From Roseobacter insulae (GTDB lineage Bacteria; Pseudomonadota; Alphaproteobacteria; Rhodobacterales; Rhodobacteraceae): 64,000 nucleotides of DNA. The position numbers and the translations under genes are program-made. Shown in pieces: positions 6,811-16,112 of this stretch. The number at the start of each line of letters is the position of its first letter. Position 1 is the first letter of the stretch. The notes under the pieces were generated by a model. It did not search any database, was not told the DNA's origin, and saw only the letters and a list, made by a program, of their open reading frames with translations. The DNA is taken from assembly GCF_019375555.1 (NCBI RefSeq), contig NZ_JAHXDN010000005.1, forward strand, positions 62,001 through 126,000. The letters run 5' to 3'.

Positions 6811-9800
6811 TCAGGAACCTTTCAGGTTGAGGGCCGCGGCAGGACCGGGGCCGAAGGTGTCGGAGATTTGGGAAACCCTGACCGCAACCGGCAGGGTGAT
6901 GCCGTCGGCCGACTGGTCGGCCGCGGTGTAGGTGAAGGTCGGCGCGGAAACCGTCTCGACCCGCAGCGGCGCGCCGATCGGGCCGATCTCGACCCGGTAG
7001 CTTTCCGAGACCTCGCCGACGGGGGGTTCCTGACCCGAGGCCGGGAACGTCCCGTCAAGCGTCCGGGTGCGGCGCGTCCAGTTGAGAACAGCATCACCAC
7101 CAGACCAAGCCGCTTTGAGGTGGACCGGCGAAAAGGGCCGGCGACCCAAACCTGAGAACGTGTAACGGGATTTCAGGTGTTCATCGGTCGAGACGTCCGA
7201 GGGGCCGTAGCGATACCAGAAAGGCAAACCGACGTCGGCCGAGGAAACGCCCGCAGGAGCGATTGCGTCGTCCAAGAGGACCACACGGGCAAATGCGGGA
7301 AGCGACGCCCTAGAGAGGCTTTCCGTCCCTCTTTGCCCCCTCAGAAGGCCCGAGAGGCGGTAGGTCCCGCCGTCGATCAATTCGGCATTGCGGAATTGAA
7401 CAACCTCCCATCCGTCGGCGTGCAGCACGGCAAGAGAGTTTGCCCCGCCGAGGATTTCAGGTTCGGAGCGTGAGACCAGCGACCCCGAAAACACCCGAAC
7501 GTCCAGCGGCCCCTCGGTGTAGGTCCAAGGGGTGCCGGGATCGAGATCGGCCACCGTCTCGCCGATCGTCGCCGGGATCGCCAGAGACGCCGAGACGGCA
7601 AAGCCGATGTTTTCGTCATAGGATCGTGCAACCACCACAAGGCCGGGCCAAGGCTCGGCATGGGCGGCGATAAAGCCGTCGGCCTCATCAGCCCCCGCCG
7701 TAATCAGGGGCAAGTCCATAAGCGCCAAAATCGAGGTTTGAGACCCGAAAACCCGCTTGTTTTGCGCGGGCAGGTAGATGCTCGCCCCGGGCGCATGTGT
7801 TCCGCGATCATAGGACTGCGCCTCGATTGCGAGCGCTTCCCCCTCGATAACCTTTTTGATCTCGAACGCCCGAGGCGGTTCGTCGCCGAACGCGATCGGA
7901 ACGATCATCCCCGGGCGAACCCGTCGGGCCGATCGCGGCAGTGAAAAGGACAGGGTTTCCCGGGCGGCCGAGGCCGCGCGAAGTATCCTCGCGACCGCAG
8001 ACGCGCCGCGATCAAAGTCGAGAATGAGCGGCGTTTCAGCCTCGGCCGTTCCATCCTCGGGGCCGTCCTCGATCTGGTCACGAACCGCCGCGGCCTGATA
8101 GTCGCGAACGCCGTCACGAAAGCGGAGAATTGCTGTCCCCGCCGTGTCCTCGATCGCAGATCGCAGCGCCGAAAAGGGCGCGGCACCGGCGGTGCCGGAC
8201 TGCGCCATGTCGTCAACCGTGATCCCCTCGACCTCGCGGGCGTAGGCCGGATTTGAGAAGATCAGGCGGCCGTCGTCCTCGCGGACGGTCAGACCTAAAG
8301 AGACCTCGAAAGGCTGGATATACTCGCGAAAGCTGATTGGCGCGCCCGAGGCGTAGCCGTCCCCCTGCCCGTAGGCTTCGGAGAAATCGAAATCCGCGTC
8401 GACCAGGTCGTGACGCTCGATCAAGCGGCGGCGCATCGCCTCGGCCGCCGGGGCGGTTCCGGCGCGGCCGTTCAACCAGTGTCCGAGACGCCAGTCCGGG
8501 CCGTCGGACCAAGTATCGGTATTATTCGGAAACTCAGGCCATGGCCGGGCGTCCCAACACCAGATTTGCACGTCGGCGACGTCCAGAACACCGGCCCCAT
8601 TATCGCGCCACCATTCGAGGGAAGCCCGGATAAACTGGCGCTGCATGAAGTCGTCACGAATGCCGGTCGAGAAGTAGGGCAAGCCGCCCTCGCTCGAAAT
8701 CCGAGAGTTGAAGACATTCGGCTGATTGCCGCCAAACTCGACGGCCGGGCAACCGATCTCGGTAAACCAAATCGGCTTGGACCCCGGCACCCAAGCGGTC
8801 GGCGTCGCGGCGCGGATGCCGCTTGCGTCACGCTCGTAATGTGCGTTCTGTTGCCAGTCCCGAATTGCCTTCTGGCGGTAGACCCAAGGCTCGCCATAAG
8901 CGAGGTCTTGGATCGGACTGCGATCCTGCGCGGCGCGTGCTGCGCTGTCCGCATAGAACCAGTCCCAATATTCGCCGCCCTCGATGTTCCCCTTGAGGTA
9001 ATCCAGATTGTAAGGCGTCGTGATCCCGTTGGTCGCGTCAAAGTCGGCATGTGAAGACCCGCCGCGCCAGTCGGACAAGGGCAGGTAGTTGTCAATTCCG
9101 ACAAAGTCGATTGCGGGGTCAGCCCAAAGCGGGTCAAGGTGAAACCGGATTTCACTACCCGGCCGGTCCGAGTGATATTCTGACCAGTCGGCGGCATAGC
9201 TGATCTTCGCGCCGGGCAGGATCGCGGAGACCTCGGCGGCGAGAGTGCGGAGGGCGTCAACAAAGGGATATGAGCCGTCCGAATGGCGGGCCATGGAAAG
9301 CCCGCGCATTTCTGTGCCGACAAGGAAAGCGTCAACGCCACCCGCGGCCTTTGCGACATGCGCAAGGTGCAGAATGAAGCGCCGGAAACCAAAGGCCGCC
9401 GGGCCGGAATAGTTGACCGTCTCGCCCGAAATCGAGAAATTCGCAGGCGATGCCGTTCCCATGAACGCGGCGACCTCGGCCGCGACCGATTGACCGGCCC
9501 GAGGCTCGATCCGACCGCGCCAAGGATAGGCCCCTTGAACGCCAGCCCCCGAAGGATCAGGCAAGGCTTGGGCGTCCGTTATGTCCATCATGATAAACGG
9601 ATAAAGCACGGTGCGTTTGCCGCGAGCGCGCAGGTTCTTGATCGCGCGCACAAGCGAAATATCGGCCGGGCTGGACCCGTAGGCCGGGCGGCCTTCGTCG
9701 GTTGTCGAGGTCACATTTGCCGTTGCGCGGGTCAGGCCACCAGCCCGCCAACGGGTCTTGGTCTCTTTGCCTTTCAATTCGACCCGCGGCTCAACGCTGC

Positions 9801-10695
9801 AAAGACCGGCGCGAAGATCGGTGCCAAACCAAGCCGCGATAAGGGAGACGGTCGAGGCGTTCGGCAGGTTCGCCGACAGCATATCCATAGACAGGGACCA
9901 GTCGGAAATACCCGCATGGCGGTTCGCATTCTCGACGTCCTCTTGAAATATGTTGCCCTGACCGTCTCGGCGGACCCGCGGGTTCGGGGTCGGCATGTAA
10001 CCCCATTCGGTCGCGCCCGGGATCACGTTCACGCCCTCGATCAAGTCTTCCATTTCGCCGGAGCGACCGAACACCTCAACCCGGACTTGCGGAATGCGGT
10101 TGCCGAATTGCCCAAGGGGAAGGTCCTCGAAAACGACGTATGCCGTCCCGCGGTATGCCGGGGCGTGACCTTCGATCGCCTCGATCAGGTAGTCGGGGCT
10201 TTGGGTCTCACTCCCGTTGTAGAACCGGACGCGGCCGCTGTTGATCATGGTCGAGAGATCGACAACCTGACTGTCAATCCATATCCGCCCCATGTGCGAC
10301 AACGGCCCCTCGCCGAGCGAGACGGCGAAAGATGCAGAATAGGAATAACTGGTTGTCGAGACGGTCTGGCGTGACTTGCCGGACCCCGAGGATTGCGACG
10401 TGCGGTTTGCCGTCTCTTTCAACCGGGCCGCCCAAATCACCTCACCAGAGACGGCCGTCCGCCCCGCTATGTCCGCCAAAGGTGCGCCCTCTTGCGAGGT
10501 CATGACGTCGAGACTATCGAGCCGCGGACCCTCTTGCGTGATCGTGCCGGTTCCACCCATCAGCTTAGAGTCGACCACCCGGCCGAGGGTCGCGCCGATA
10601 GCTTGCCCGATCGCCGCGGCCGAGACCCCGAGAACAGACCCGCCGATAGCGCCGCCGATTGCAGAACCGGCCGCAGCGAAAAGAAGCGTTGCCAT
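6811..10695 (-). CDS. GTA TIM-barrel-like host-specificity (megatron) protein
   Basis: 1294 residues, the usual size for the RcGTA g15-type baseplate megatron. The N-terminus is glycine/alanine-rich and hydrophobic (AAAGSAIGGAIGGSVLG). A TIM-barrel-like domain lies in the middle: DAFLVGTEMRGLSMAR, ISYAADWSEY, DFVGIDNYLPLSDWR and WFTEIGCPAVEFGG, with candidate acidic catalytic residues. A phage-tail-type C-terminal half follows, with fibronectin-like beta repeats (for example YTFSGLGRRPFSPVHLKAAW). It closes the tail tip and probably degrades or binds surface glycan during adsorption. It directly follows the NlpC/P60 gene, the same order as in RcGTA. Confidence 0.93.
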   Translation of the reverse strand: MATLLFAAAGSAIGGAIGGSVLGVSAAAIGQAIGATLGRVVDSKLMGGTGTITQEGPRLDSLDVMTSQEGAPLADIAGRTAVSGEVIWAARLKETANRTSQSSGSGKSRQTVSTTSYSYSASFAVSLGEGPLSHMGRIWIDSQVVDLSTMINSGRVRFYNGSETQSPDYLIEAIEGHAPAYRGTAYVVFEDLPLGQFGNRIPQVRVEVFGRSGEMEDLIEGVNVIPGATEWGYMPTPNPRVRRDGQGNIFQEDVENANRHAGISDWSLSMDMLSANLPNASTVSLIAAWFGTDLRAGLCSVEPRVELKGKETKTRWRAGGLTRATANVTSTTDEGRPAYGSSPADISLVRAIKNLRARGKRTVLYPFIMMDITDAQALPDPSGAGVQGAYPWRGRIEPRAGQSVAAEVAAFMGTASPANFSISGETVNYSGPAAFGFRRFILHLAHVAKAAGGVDAFLVGTEMRGLSMARHSDGSYPFVDALRTLAAEVSAILPGAKISYAADWSEYHSDRPGSEIRFHLDPLWADPAIDFVGIDNYLPLSDWRGGSSHADFDATNGITTPYNLDYLKGNIEGGEYWDWFYADSAARAAQDRSPIQDLAYGEPWVYRQKAIRDWQQNAHYERDASGIRAATPTAWVPGSKPIWFTEIGCPAVEFGGNQPNVFNSRISSEGGLPYFSTGIRDDFMQRQFIRASLEWWRDNGAGVLDVADVQIWCWDARPWPEFPNNTDTWSDGPDWRLGHWLNGRAGTAPAAEAMRRRLIERHDLVDADFDFSEAYGQGDGYASGAPISFREYIQPFEVSLGLTVREDDGRLIFSNPAYAREVEGITVDDMAQSGTAGAAPFSALRSAIEDTAGTAILRFRDGVRDYQAAAVRDQIEDGPEDGTAEAETPLILDFDRGASAVARILRAASAARETLSFSLPRSARRVRPGMIVPIAFGDEPPRAFEIKKVIEGEALAIEAQSYDRGTHAPGASIYLPAQNKRVFGSQTSILALMDLPLITAGADEADGFIAAHAEPWPGLVVVARSYDENIGFAVSASLAIPATIGETVADLDPGTPWTYTEGPLDVRVFSGSLVSRSEPEILGGANSLAVLHADGWEVVQFRNAELIDGGTYRLSGLLRGQRGTESLSRASLPAFARVVLLDDAIAPAGVSSADVGLPFWYRYGPSDVSTDEHLKSRYTFSGLGRRPFSPVHLKAAWSGGDAVLNWTRRTRTLDGTFPASGQEPPVGEVSESYRVEIGPIGAPLRVETVSAPTFTYTAADQSADGITLPVAVRVSQISDTFGPGPAAALNLKGS

Positions 10696-10698
10696 GTG

Positions 10699-11337
10699 TT
10701 AGACCCTTTCGACGTGAGCGATCGCCGGGGGGATCGCGTCGAGCGCGGCCCCGGGCGTCGGGTAGTGACGGGATCGGGACAAGGGCGTCCCATCCATCAT
10801 GTCTTGAACGGTGTAGAAAGCGCCCTCGGCGTCCTCTTGGACGATCGCCAGAAGGTCGGACGATTTCAGGTTTGGCTTGCCGGTCTCGCACCCTTCGGCG
10901 AGCGGGAAGCGCCAGCGCCCGGCAAGGTGCCACGGCGCGCGGGACTCCACAGTGCCGCGGCGCTCGCAGACGTGAACCACACGAGCGGGGCCGGTCTCGA
11001 TAAGATCATCCCGGGCGACAAGGACGCCCACATGGGCGACAGGTCCACCACCAATTCGGAAGGCGACGACGTCGCCAGCCGCGGGGGCGTCCAGTAGATA
11101 ACCCGGAACAAGATGGCGATTTCCGGCGGCGAGGATCGGCGAGGTGTCAGCCTCGGCCCAATCCTCGACAAAGGGCGGCGGGGTCACCATGACGCCCGAG
11201 GTTTCGGCGAGAATGCCACGGATCAGGCCGACACAGTCAGCGCCTACGCCACGAACGGCCGCGCGGCGATGCCACGGCGTCCCGATCCAAGCGGCGGCAT
11301 GAACGGCGATCACGGCAGGGTTGACGGCGGCGATCAT
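10699..11337 (-). CDS. NlpC/P60-type tail peptidase (GTA g14-like)
   Basis: 212 residues. The NlpC/P60 signature is clear: WIGTPWHRRAAVRGVGADCVG with nucleophile C35, then PVAHVGVLV with H102, and H122 as a likely third polar residue. It should cleave peptide cross-links of peptidoglycan while the tail penetrates. The catalytic domain ends near residue 145. About 65 further residues (DLLAIVQEDAEGAFYTVQDMM) are additional to the short GTA protein and may anchor it in the baseplate. ATG overlaps the hub gene stop. Confidence 0.88.
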   Translation of the reverse strand: MIAAVNPAVIAVHAAAWIGTPWHRRAAVRGVGADCVGLIRGILAETSGVMVTPPPFVEDWAEADTSPILAAGNRHLVPGYLLDAPAAGDVVAFRIGGGPVAHVGVLVARDDLIETGPARVVHVCERRGTVESRAPWHLAGRWRFPLAEGCETGKPNLKSSDLLAIVQEDAEGAFYTVQDMMDGTPLSRSRHYPTPGAALDAIPPAIAHVERV

Positions 11338-12209
11338 GAACGTGACCCCCCATCCTGAGAGGGGTCCCCGGTCCTAGCGTACTCCGCGGCGAAGGTCTCG
11401 CCGGGCATGTCGGGAAAGCCGCGGAAGTTGTCGAGATTTCCGAACCGCAAGCGGCATGTCTCGGCCGTCTTGTTGCAACCAACGGTAAGCGTCGCGGTGT
11501 CGCCGATCTCGATCCCCGAGGACGGGTCACGCCAGAGCGAAACCCGAAGGCGGCCGCCTGCGACGCGAGCGACCCGAATGTCCGAGGACGTCCCGGCCTT
11601 TGGACCGCTAGTCCAGTTGACGCGGCCGCGATCGAAGGCGTCGGCCGAGAAGTTTCCGAGGTCTGAGACGACGAAATGAAGCGCGTCGAGGGAGTCGACA
11701 GTCGCGGCCGCACTAAAGGCGGGACTGGACAGGTTGAGACCGCACCGGGCGTCGCCGATACGGGCGTCACACAGAACGGAATGAATGCGGCCAGTTTTGC
11801 GGGTCAGGCCAGCCGAGAGGGATCGCAATTCGGTGCGAAAGGCCACCGACCCGCGTTCCACCTGCCCGATCGTGTAGCGACCTAAGAGGCGGCGAACTGA
11901 GGTGTCGGACCAATCCACGTCAAAGACTTGGACAGCCGCGCCGTCAAACAGCCCTGCGGCGAGATCGCTTTCGGTGATCGCATCAGCTGAAAGAGCGCCG
12001 GACGCTTCCATTTCGTCGGCTGCCATGCCGAGAGCCGAGGCCGCGTCCGACGCGGTCAGGGCCGCCGATGCAAGGAAAGTGACACCGTCAAAGGACAAAT
12101 CCCGGTCGTGGTCAGTGAAACCCATCACGACACCGTCAAGGCGCGTCAGAAGAAAGCAGCGGCAAAGGCTGGTGTTGCCGGTGCCGAGGGCGTCGTCATA
12201 TGCGGTCAT
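11334..12209 (-). CDS. Baseplate hub protein, DUF2163 (GTA g13-like)
   Basis: 291 residues, normal for the family. It has the N-terminal LCRCFLLTRLDGVVMGFTDHDRDL pattern and the conserved C-terminal end FRGFPDMPG. Four cysteines in two pairs (C147/C156 and C245/C252) fit the metal or iron-sulfur site conserved in this hub family. It should form the trimeric hub under the distal tail ring. It is the first gene after an intrinsic terminator and a GTTGCGGGATT copy, and has a GGAGG ribosome-binding site, so it may be separately regulated from the genes upstream. Confidence 0.9.
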   Translation of the reverse strand: MTAYDDALGTGNTSLCRCFLLTRLDGVVMGFTDHDRDLSFDGVTFLASAALTASDAASALGMAADEMEASGALSADAITESDLAAGLFDGAAVQVFDVDWSDTSVRRLLGRYTIGQVERGSVAFRTELRSLSAGLTRKTGRIHSVLCDARIGDARCGLNLSSPAFSAAATVDSLDALHFVVSDLGNFSADAFDRGRVNWTSGPKAGTSSDIRVARVAGGRLRVSLWRDPSSGIEIGDTATLTVGCNKTAETCRLRFGNLDNFRGFPDMPGETFAAEYARTGDPSQDGGSRS

Positions 12210-12229
12210 GGAATTGCACCTCCAAAAGT

Positions 12230-12259
12230 AAAAACCGGCGACACACTAGCGTCGCCGGT
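12230..12259 (-). terminator. Intrinsic terminator between distal-tail and hub genes
   Basis: Minus strand: 9-bp stem ACCGGCGAC/GTCGCCGGT (12234-12259) with an 8-base loop, followed by TTTTT (12233-12230). It lies about 50 bases after the DUF2460 stop and would end or attenuate late transcription in the middle of the tail operon. Confidence 0.8.
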
Positions 12260-12263
12260 CAGG

Positions 12264-12274
12264 TGTTGCGGGAT
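12264..12274 (+). repeat. GTTGCGGGATT single copy
   Basis: Exact 11-mer in the short gap between the DUF2460 stop and the terminator upstream of the hub gene, same orientation as all other copies. A site next to a terminator inside an operon is what a stoperator-like element would look like. Confidence 0.75.
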
Positions 12275-12307
12275 TTTGGAAATCTAACCTACAACCGTGC
12301 GGTGAGG

Positions 12308-12952
12308 TTAATCGCCCAGAATGACCTCGATCAGAGAGACGTCCGGGGCCGAGGTGACCCCGTCGCCGTCGGGGCGAAAATAGGTCCACTCAGCAAGGAT
12401 CGAGTCGGCTTCGAACCGCACAGGAACGTCAAACAGAAACCCGACTGTGACGGTCAAGGCGGGGTCAGGCGGAACGTCAAAGGTAACGACACCGCCAGAC
12501 GCCGAGAGGGTCCAGCCGGTCAGGACTTCGACCCCGTTGACAGCAACCCGAAGCGAGGAAGCCCGGGGGAGATAGATCGGCCGGACGTATGGCAGGCCAA
12601 CCCCGTAGGTCTTAGACACTTGGAAATCGGTTTGAGACCCGTTGCCGATCCCGACAACCTGGTCGGTCGGCGACGGGGTTTCCGAGGGCCGACAGGATTT
12701 GTAATCAAGCCAGTCTTGAAAGCGGAACGAATGCCGCCGCCCTTGGGCTTCCTCCCAAAGATCGAGGACGTCGGACATATCGTCGGCCGATCGGATCGCG
12801 AGACCCGCCAACCATGACCGCCGAGCGTGTTTCCAGCGCTGATTGATTTCCTCGCGGCCGCTCGCGAGCGTGACAATTTCGTCGCGCCTTTGGGCGATCG
12901 CTTGGCAACCTTGAGCCACGTTGCGGGGGAAGTCTCGGTCTAAAAGTGCCAT
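12308..12952 (-). CDS. Distal tail protein, DUF2460 (GTA g12-like)
   Basis: 214 residues, family length. Typical features: LLDRDFPRNVAQGCQ at the N-terminus, EEINQRWKHARRSW, a RHSFRFQDWLDYKSC motif, VGIGNGSQTDFQVSKTY and a C-terminal FEADSILAEW strand. It forms the ring that joins the tail tube to the hub. ATG overlaps the tape-measure stop by one base. Confidence 0.9.
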   Translation of the reverse strand: MALLDRDFPRNVAQGCQAIAQRRDEIVTLASGREEINQRWKHARRSWLAGLAIRSADDMSDVLDLWEEAQGRRHSFRFQDWLDYKSCRPSETPSPTDQVVGIGNGSQTDFQVSKTYGVGLPYVRPIYLPRASSLRVAVNGVEVLTGWTLSASGGVVTFDVPPDPALTVTVGFLFDVPVRFEADSILAEWTYFRPDGDGVTSAPDVSLIEVILGD

Positions 12953-14895
12953 TACATACCCCGCTGTCCAGCCGCGACAGCGCGGCCGATTTGCTGGCCT
13001 ACCTGCGCCCGGGACGCATTGAAGGAATTGACGTCTTGCGCATAGATATTGACCGTCACAGGCGCGCCGGACGCGTCCCGCCCATTCGCCCGTGTGACCT
13101 TCACCTTTTCGCCCTGAGACAGGCGGACAGAGGCAAAGTTACGGTCAACACCAGCCCGGCCGCCGACGGTCAATGATCCGCCTTGGTCGAGGCCCGGGAT
13201 CAGGCTAGAGAACGCCGACCCGAGGCCCGAAAAGAGGCTCGACCCGAAGCTGTTCAAGAATGATCCACCCGCGCCGGACCCGGTCAGCCCAGACATGGAT
13301 TGCGTGAGGCCGTCGCCAATCCTGCCGAACACGTCCGACACGATCCGGTCGGCGTAGCTTTTGCCGACGTCCAGCAATGACCCCATGAAGCCTTTCCATG
13401 TCAGGGTGCCGGACGATGCAAGGTTGCCGATCTTGGACCCGACGTCGTTCATTAGGCCCTCAAACGAGCCGTTGACCTTCGACGTCGCATCGTCGGTCGG
13501 TTTGACCATATTGCCTTGCAGATAGCCGAAGTGTTTCCCGATTTCCTCGATCATGTCAGGAACCCATGAGTTGCCGACGACCTGATCGTAGAGCCAGAAA
13601 AACTTACGCTCGACCCATTCGACCCTCTGCCCAAGGCTTTCAAGGATCGCGTTAAACTTGCCGTTGATCCATTCACCAACCTTATCGACCACCTCGCCGA
13701 CAATCTGGGGGATCGCCCCGAAGGCGTCGCGAAAGACGTCGTGGATCATCTGCACTTTAGCGGCCCCGACAGTCATTGCCGCTGCAAGGCCGTTCACGAT
13801 AGCCGCGTCCAGAGCGCGGGACTGATCCTCCATAAACGACATGGCGTCAGACGCCCATTGCAGAGCGGCGGCGAATTTCTCGCCGACCCATTCGGTCGCG
13901 GCCTTGATCTCAGGCCAGAAGGCGACGACGGCCGAAGTCAGGCCCACGATCCCGGCGACAGTGAGGGCGACGGGTGCAGAAATCGCAGCGACAGCGCCCG
14001 CCAGAAGTCCAAGAGCAAGCGTCACGGGAGGGACAGCCACGGCAAGCGCACCCATAACGATAATCGTTTTCTGTGTGCCCGGCTCAAGGTCGCGGAAAGC
14101 GCCAGTGATCCGTTCGAGGACGGCGATCACAGGCGGCAGCATTTCCAGAAGGTTTTTGCCGACAACCTCCTTGACGTCCCCCCAAGTGTTCGACCAAGCG
14201 TCGAGAATACCAGCGCCAGCGGTCCGGGCGGCCGTAGCCTGCCCGCCATAGGCCGAAGCGATTTCATCAAGGATTAGTTTTTGCGCCTCGGCAATGTTCC
14301 CGGTTTCAGCAAGGGCCTTGATAACCTCTTGCTGGTCCTTCGTGAACGTCACGCCAGCGCGAGACATGGCAGATAGGCCCACGGCTGGGTCGTTCAATGC
14401 CTTTCCGAGCATGATCGAGGCCGATTGAAGATCGCCGTCGAGGACGGTCGCCAGATCGAGCGCAGCGACTTGCGCGCGGGTAAAGCTATCCCCTGCAATG
14501 TCCTTGAATGTGAGCAATTGCGAGGTGACTTCATTCAAAATGCGCTCATCGCCGAACCGGGTTGCCTGTTGCAGGGCTTGCGCCTGTTTTGCCAATTCAG
14601 CGGCGGTAAATCCGGCGGCCCCGCCGGTTGCCCGGATCGCTTGGGCGACTTTCGCCTCAGCGCGGGCTTGTTCGTCATAAAGGCCGATGGAGTCGCGAAA
14701 GAGGGCGACGATCCCGGCCGAGGCGACGGAACCAGCGGCCCCGGCGCGCCGCATGGCGGCCCCGGTGCGGTCGATCCTTTCGGACGCGGTCGCGGCGTGA
14801 CCGCCGGTCTCGCGCAGCTTTTTGTTGACCGACGAAAAGGCCGCCCCGGTCTTGTCGCGGGCGGTGATTGAGAAAAACAGATCGCGCAAACCCAT
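12952..14895 (-). CDS. Tail tape measure protein
   Basis: 647 residues. The N-terminal 230 are alanine-rich and helical with repeated glutamine/alanine heptads. A hydrophobic segment follows at about 275-335 (VMGALAVAVPPVTLALGLLAGAVAAI and following), then helices, then a glycine/serine-rich C-terminus (FLNSFGSSLFSGLGSAFSSLIPG). This is the usual plan of a siphovirus tape measure; at roughly 0.15 nm per residue it implies a tail near 100 nm (inference). It follows two small overlapping chaperone-like genes, as in lambda. Confidence 0.92.
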   Translation of the reverse strand: MGLRDLFFSITARDKTGAAFSSVNKKLRETGGHAATASERIDRTGAAMRRAGAAGSVASAGIVALFRDSIGLYDEQARAEAKVAQAIRATGGAAGFTAAELAKQAQALQQATRFGDERILNEVTSQLLTFKDIAGDSFTRAQVAALDLATVLDGDLQSASIMLGKALNDPAVGLSAMSRAGVTFTKDQQEVIKALAETGNIAEAQKLILDEIASAYGGQATAARTAGAGILDAWSNTWGDVKEVVGKNLLEMLPPVIAVLERITGAFRDLEPGTQKTIIVMGALAVAVPPVTLALGLLAGAVAAISAPVALTVAGIVGLTSAVVAFWPEIKAATEWVGEKFAAALQWASDAMSFMEDQSRALDAAIVNGLAAAMTVGAAKVQMIHDVFRDAFGAIPQIVGEVVDKVGEWINGKFNAILESLGQRVEWVERKFFWLYDQVVGNSWVPDMIEEIGKHFGYLQGNMVKPTDDATSKVNGSFEGLMNDVGSKIGNLASSGTLTWKGFMGSLLDVGKSYADRIVSDVFGRIGDGLTQSMSGLTGSGAGGSFLNSFGSSLFSGLGSAFSSLIPGLDQGGSLTVGGRAGVDRNFASVRLSQGEKVKVTRANGRDASGAPVTVNIYAQDVNSFNASRAQVGQQIGRAVAAGQRGM

Positions 14896-14898
14896 AGG

Positions 14899-15048
14899 TC
14901 AACCCCTTTCTTGTGGTTCCGTTTCGAGGAAGGCGGCCCAACCGTCCAATTCGGCGAGGGGGAAATCCATAACCTCGCGGACCGAACGCCCGAGGCGGGC
15001 TGCGAGGCGGTAATAAAACCGAACCTCGCGCCCCTCGGGTGAGGCCAT
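14899..15048 (-). CDS. Small tail assembly chaperone-like protein, 49 residues
   Basis: A short gene between the tail assembly chaperone and the tape measure. Its protein starts MASPEGREVRFYYRLAARLG and ends LETEPQERG. Start and previous stop overlap as TGATG (15046-15050), and its stop lies three bases before the tape-measure ATG, with AAAGGGG as that gene's ribosome-binding site. Position and content (VMDFPLAELDGWAAFL) match the second, gpT-like product of tail chaperone loci. Here it is a separate, translationally coupled gene. Confidence 0.75.
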   Translation of the reverse strand: MASPEGREVRFYYRLAARLGRSVREVMDFPLAELDGWAAFLETEPQERG

Positions 15049-15407
15049 CAGTTTCCCAGATCAGCCCCGCGGCCAGTGATACCAAGGATGGCTTGACCGA
15101 TCCGGGCGATCACTTCCGGGAGGACGTCATTCTCGAACGCCTTCAAGGTCGGCGCATCATCGGTAAAGATCGGTTTCCCGGCCTTATCCTTGGAATACAG
15201 GATTACCGCGAGAGCCGTCGCCCGAGCGTCGTTCCCCTTGGCCCGCTTCACAATGCTTTGCGACTGCGCGGCCGTGATCGGGTCATAGTAAATAACCAGC
15301 GGAGCGCCTTCGGACCCCCATTCGGGGACCTCGATTGTCTGACCACGCAGGCGGTCATAGTGGGCTGTTGCGGCGGCGAGGGCGGCGGTTGCTACAATTT
15401 CGGTCAT
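15048..15407 (-). CDS. Tail assembly chaperone (gpG-like)
   Basis: 119 residues from ATG 15407, one base after the tail-tube stop (TAACATG). A longer frame to 15437 would run into that gene and is not supported. The protein is helical, with an internal VIYYDPITAAQSQSIVKRAKGND segment typical of the chaperones that bind the tape measure. No slippery heptamer was evident near the overlap with the next gene. Confidence 0.8.
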   Translation of the reverse strand: MTEIVATAALAAATAHYDRLRGQTIEVPEWGSEGAPLVIYYDPITAAQSQSIVKRAKGNDARATALAVILYSKDKAGKPIFTDDAPTLKAFENDVLPEVIARIGQAILGITGRGADLGN

Positions 15408-15408
15408 G

Positions 15409-15801
15409 TTACGCCACCGTCGTTTTGGTGAGGGCACCGCGGCCCGTGAAGTTGATCGTCAGCATGGGGATGCCATCCTTCGACGCGGAGCGCGCAAGGG
15501 ACAGGATTTCCGCCGTGCCAGAGAAGTAAGTTTTGCCGCTCGACTCGCCGCCGGGGTAAAACTCGACCGCGATTTCGTCGCGAATTGCCAGACCGTCGGA
15601 CTCGTCCGATCCGTCCAGATAGACCTCGACCGACCCCGACCAGCGGGCGATTGTGGCAAAGCCGGTATCGTAATCCTCGCCCATGCCCCAACCGCGAACC
15701 TCGTCGGCGGTTTCGTCCACGTTCCACGACTGGACATGCCCAAGGGCCGCCGCAGGCGTCCCCACTTTCACGACGCCATCGCGCCCTTTTTCAAATGCCA
15801 T
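15409..15801 (-). CDS. Major tail tube protein
   Basis: 130 residues. The N-terminus AFEKGRDGVVKVG, the WNVDETADEVRGWGMGEDYDT core and the YFSGTAEILSL strand fit the short tail-tube family of siphoviruses. It polymerises into the tail tube around the tape measure. Two bases separate it from the head-tail joining gene upstream and one from the chaperone downstream. Confidence 0.88.
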   Translation of the reverse strand: MAFEKGRDGVVKVGTPAAALGHVQSWNVDETADEVRGWGMGEDYDTGFATIARWSGSVEVYLDGSDESDGLAIRDEIAVEFYPGGESSGKTYFSGTAEILSLARSASKDGIPMLTINFTGRGALTKTTVA

Positions 15802-15803
15802 TG

Positions 15804-16112
15804 TCAGGCCCTTTCAAGAATGAGACGGATCAGGCCCGATCCGTCGGGTTGCGGGTCGTTGACGACGAAATCGCCCTTACCCGAGATTGTGAGGCGGTCG
15901 TCCTGCGTGGGCGTCCGCGGTTGCGTGGTCGCGTCGATCGTGTAGATCGGCGCGGTTGAGGCGACACCCGGGCCGCTTTGGGCGAGGGCGTAGGCTTCGG
16001 AATAAATGCCGTCGATCGGCCATGATCCGCCCTCGACTGGAAAGAAGGTCGCGGGGGTTCCAAACACGGCCGGGTCGAAGAAAATCGAAGCCGATCCGGC
16101 GTCGATCGTCAT
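15804..16112 (-). CDS. Head-tail joining protein (lambda FII-like)
   Basis: 102 residues. The order FDPAVFGTPATFFP ... DDRLTISGKGDFVVNDPQPDGSGLIRLIL fits the FII/Phage_attach family, a small beta-barrel that completes the neck. It is placed just before the tail-tube gene, as expected, and its ATG overlaps the previous stop (ATGA). Confidence 0.75.
   Translation of the reverse strand: MTIDAGSASIFFDPAVFGTPATFFPVEGGSWPIDGIYSEAYALAQSGPGVASTAPIYTIDATTQPRTPTQDDRLTISGKGDFVVNDPQPDGSGLIRLILERA

Noticed and set aside
12928-12938. ACGTTGCGGGG resembling the operator repeat
   Set aside because: Inside the DUF2460 coding sequence and lacks the GAT end; chance match in a GC-rich gene.
14899-15407. Programmed -1 frameshift in the tail chaperone pair
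   Set aside because: The second gene has its own ATG overlapping the first stop (TGATG), and no slippery heptamer was seen; coupling explains it.
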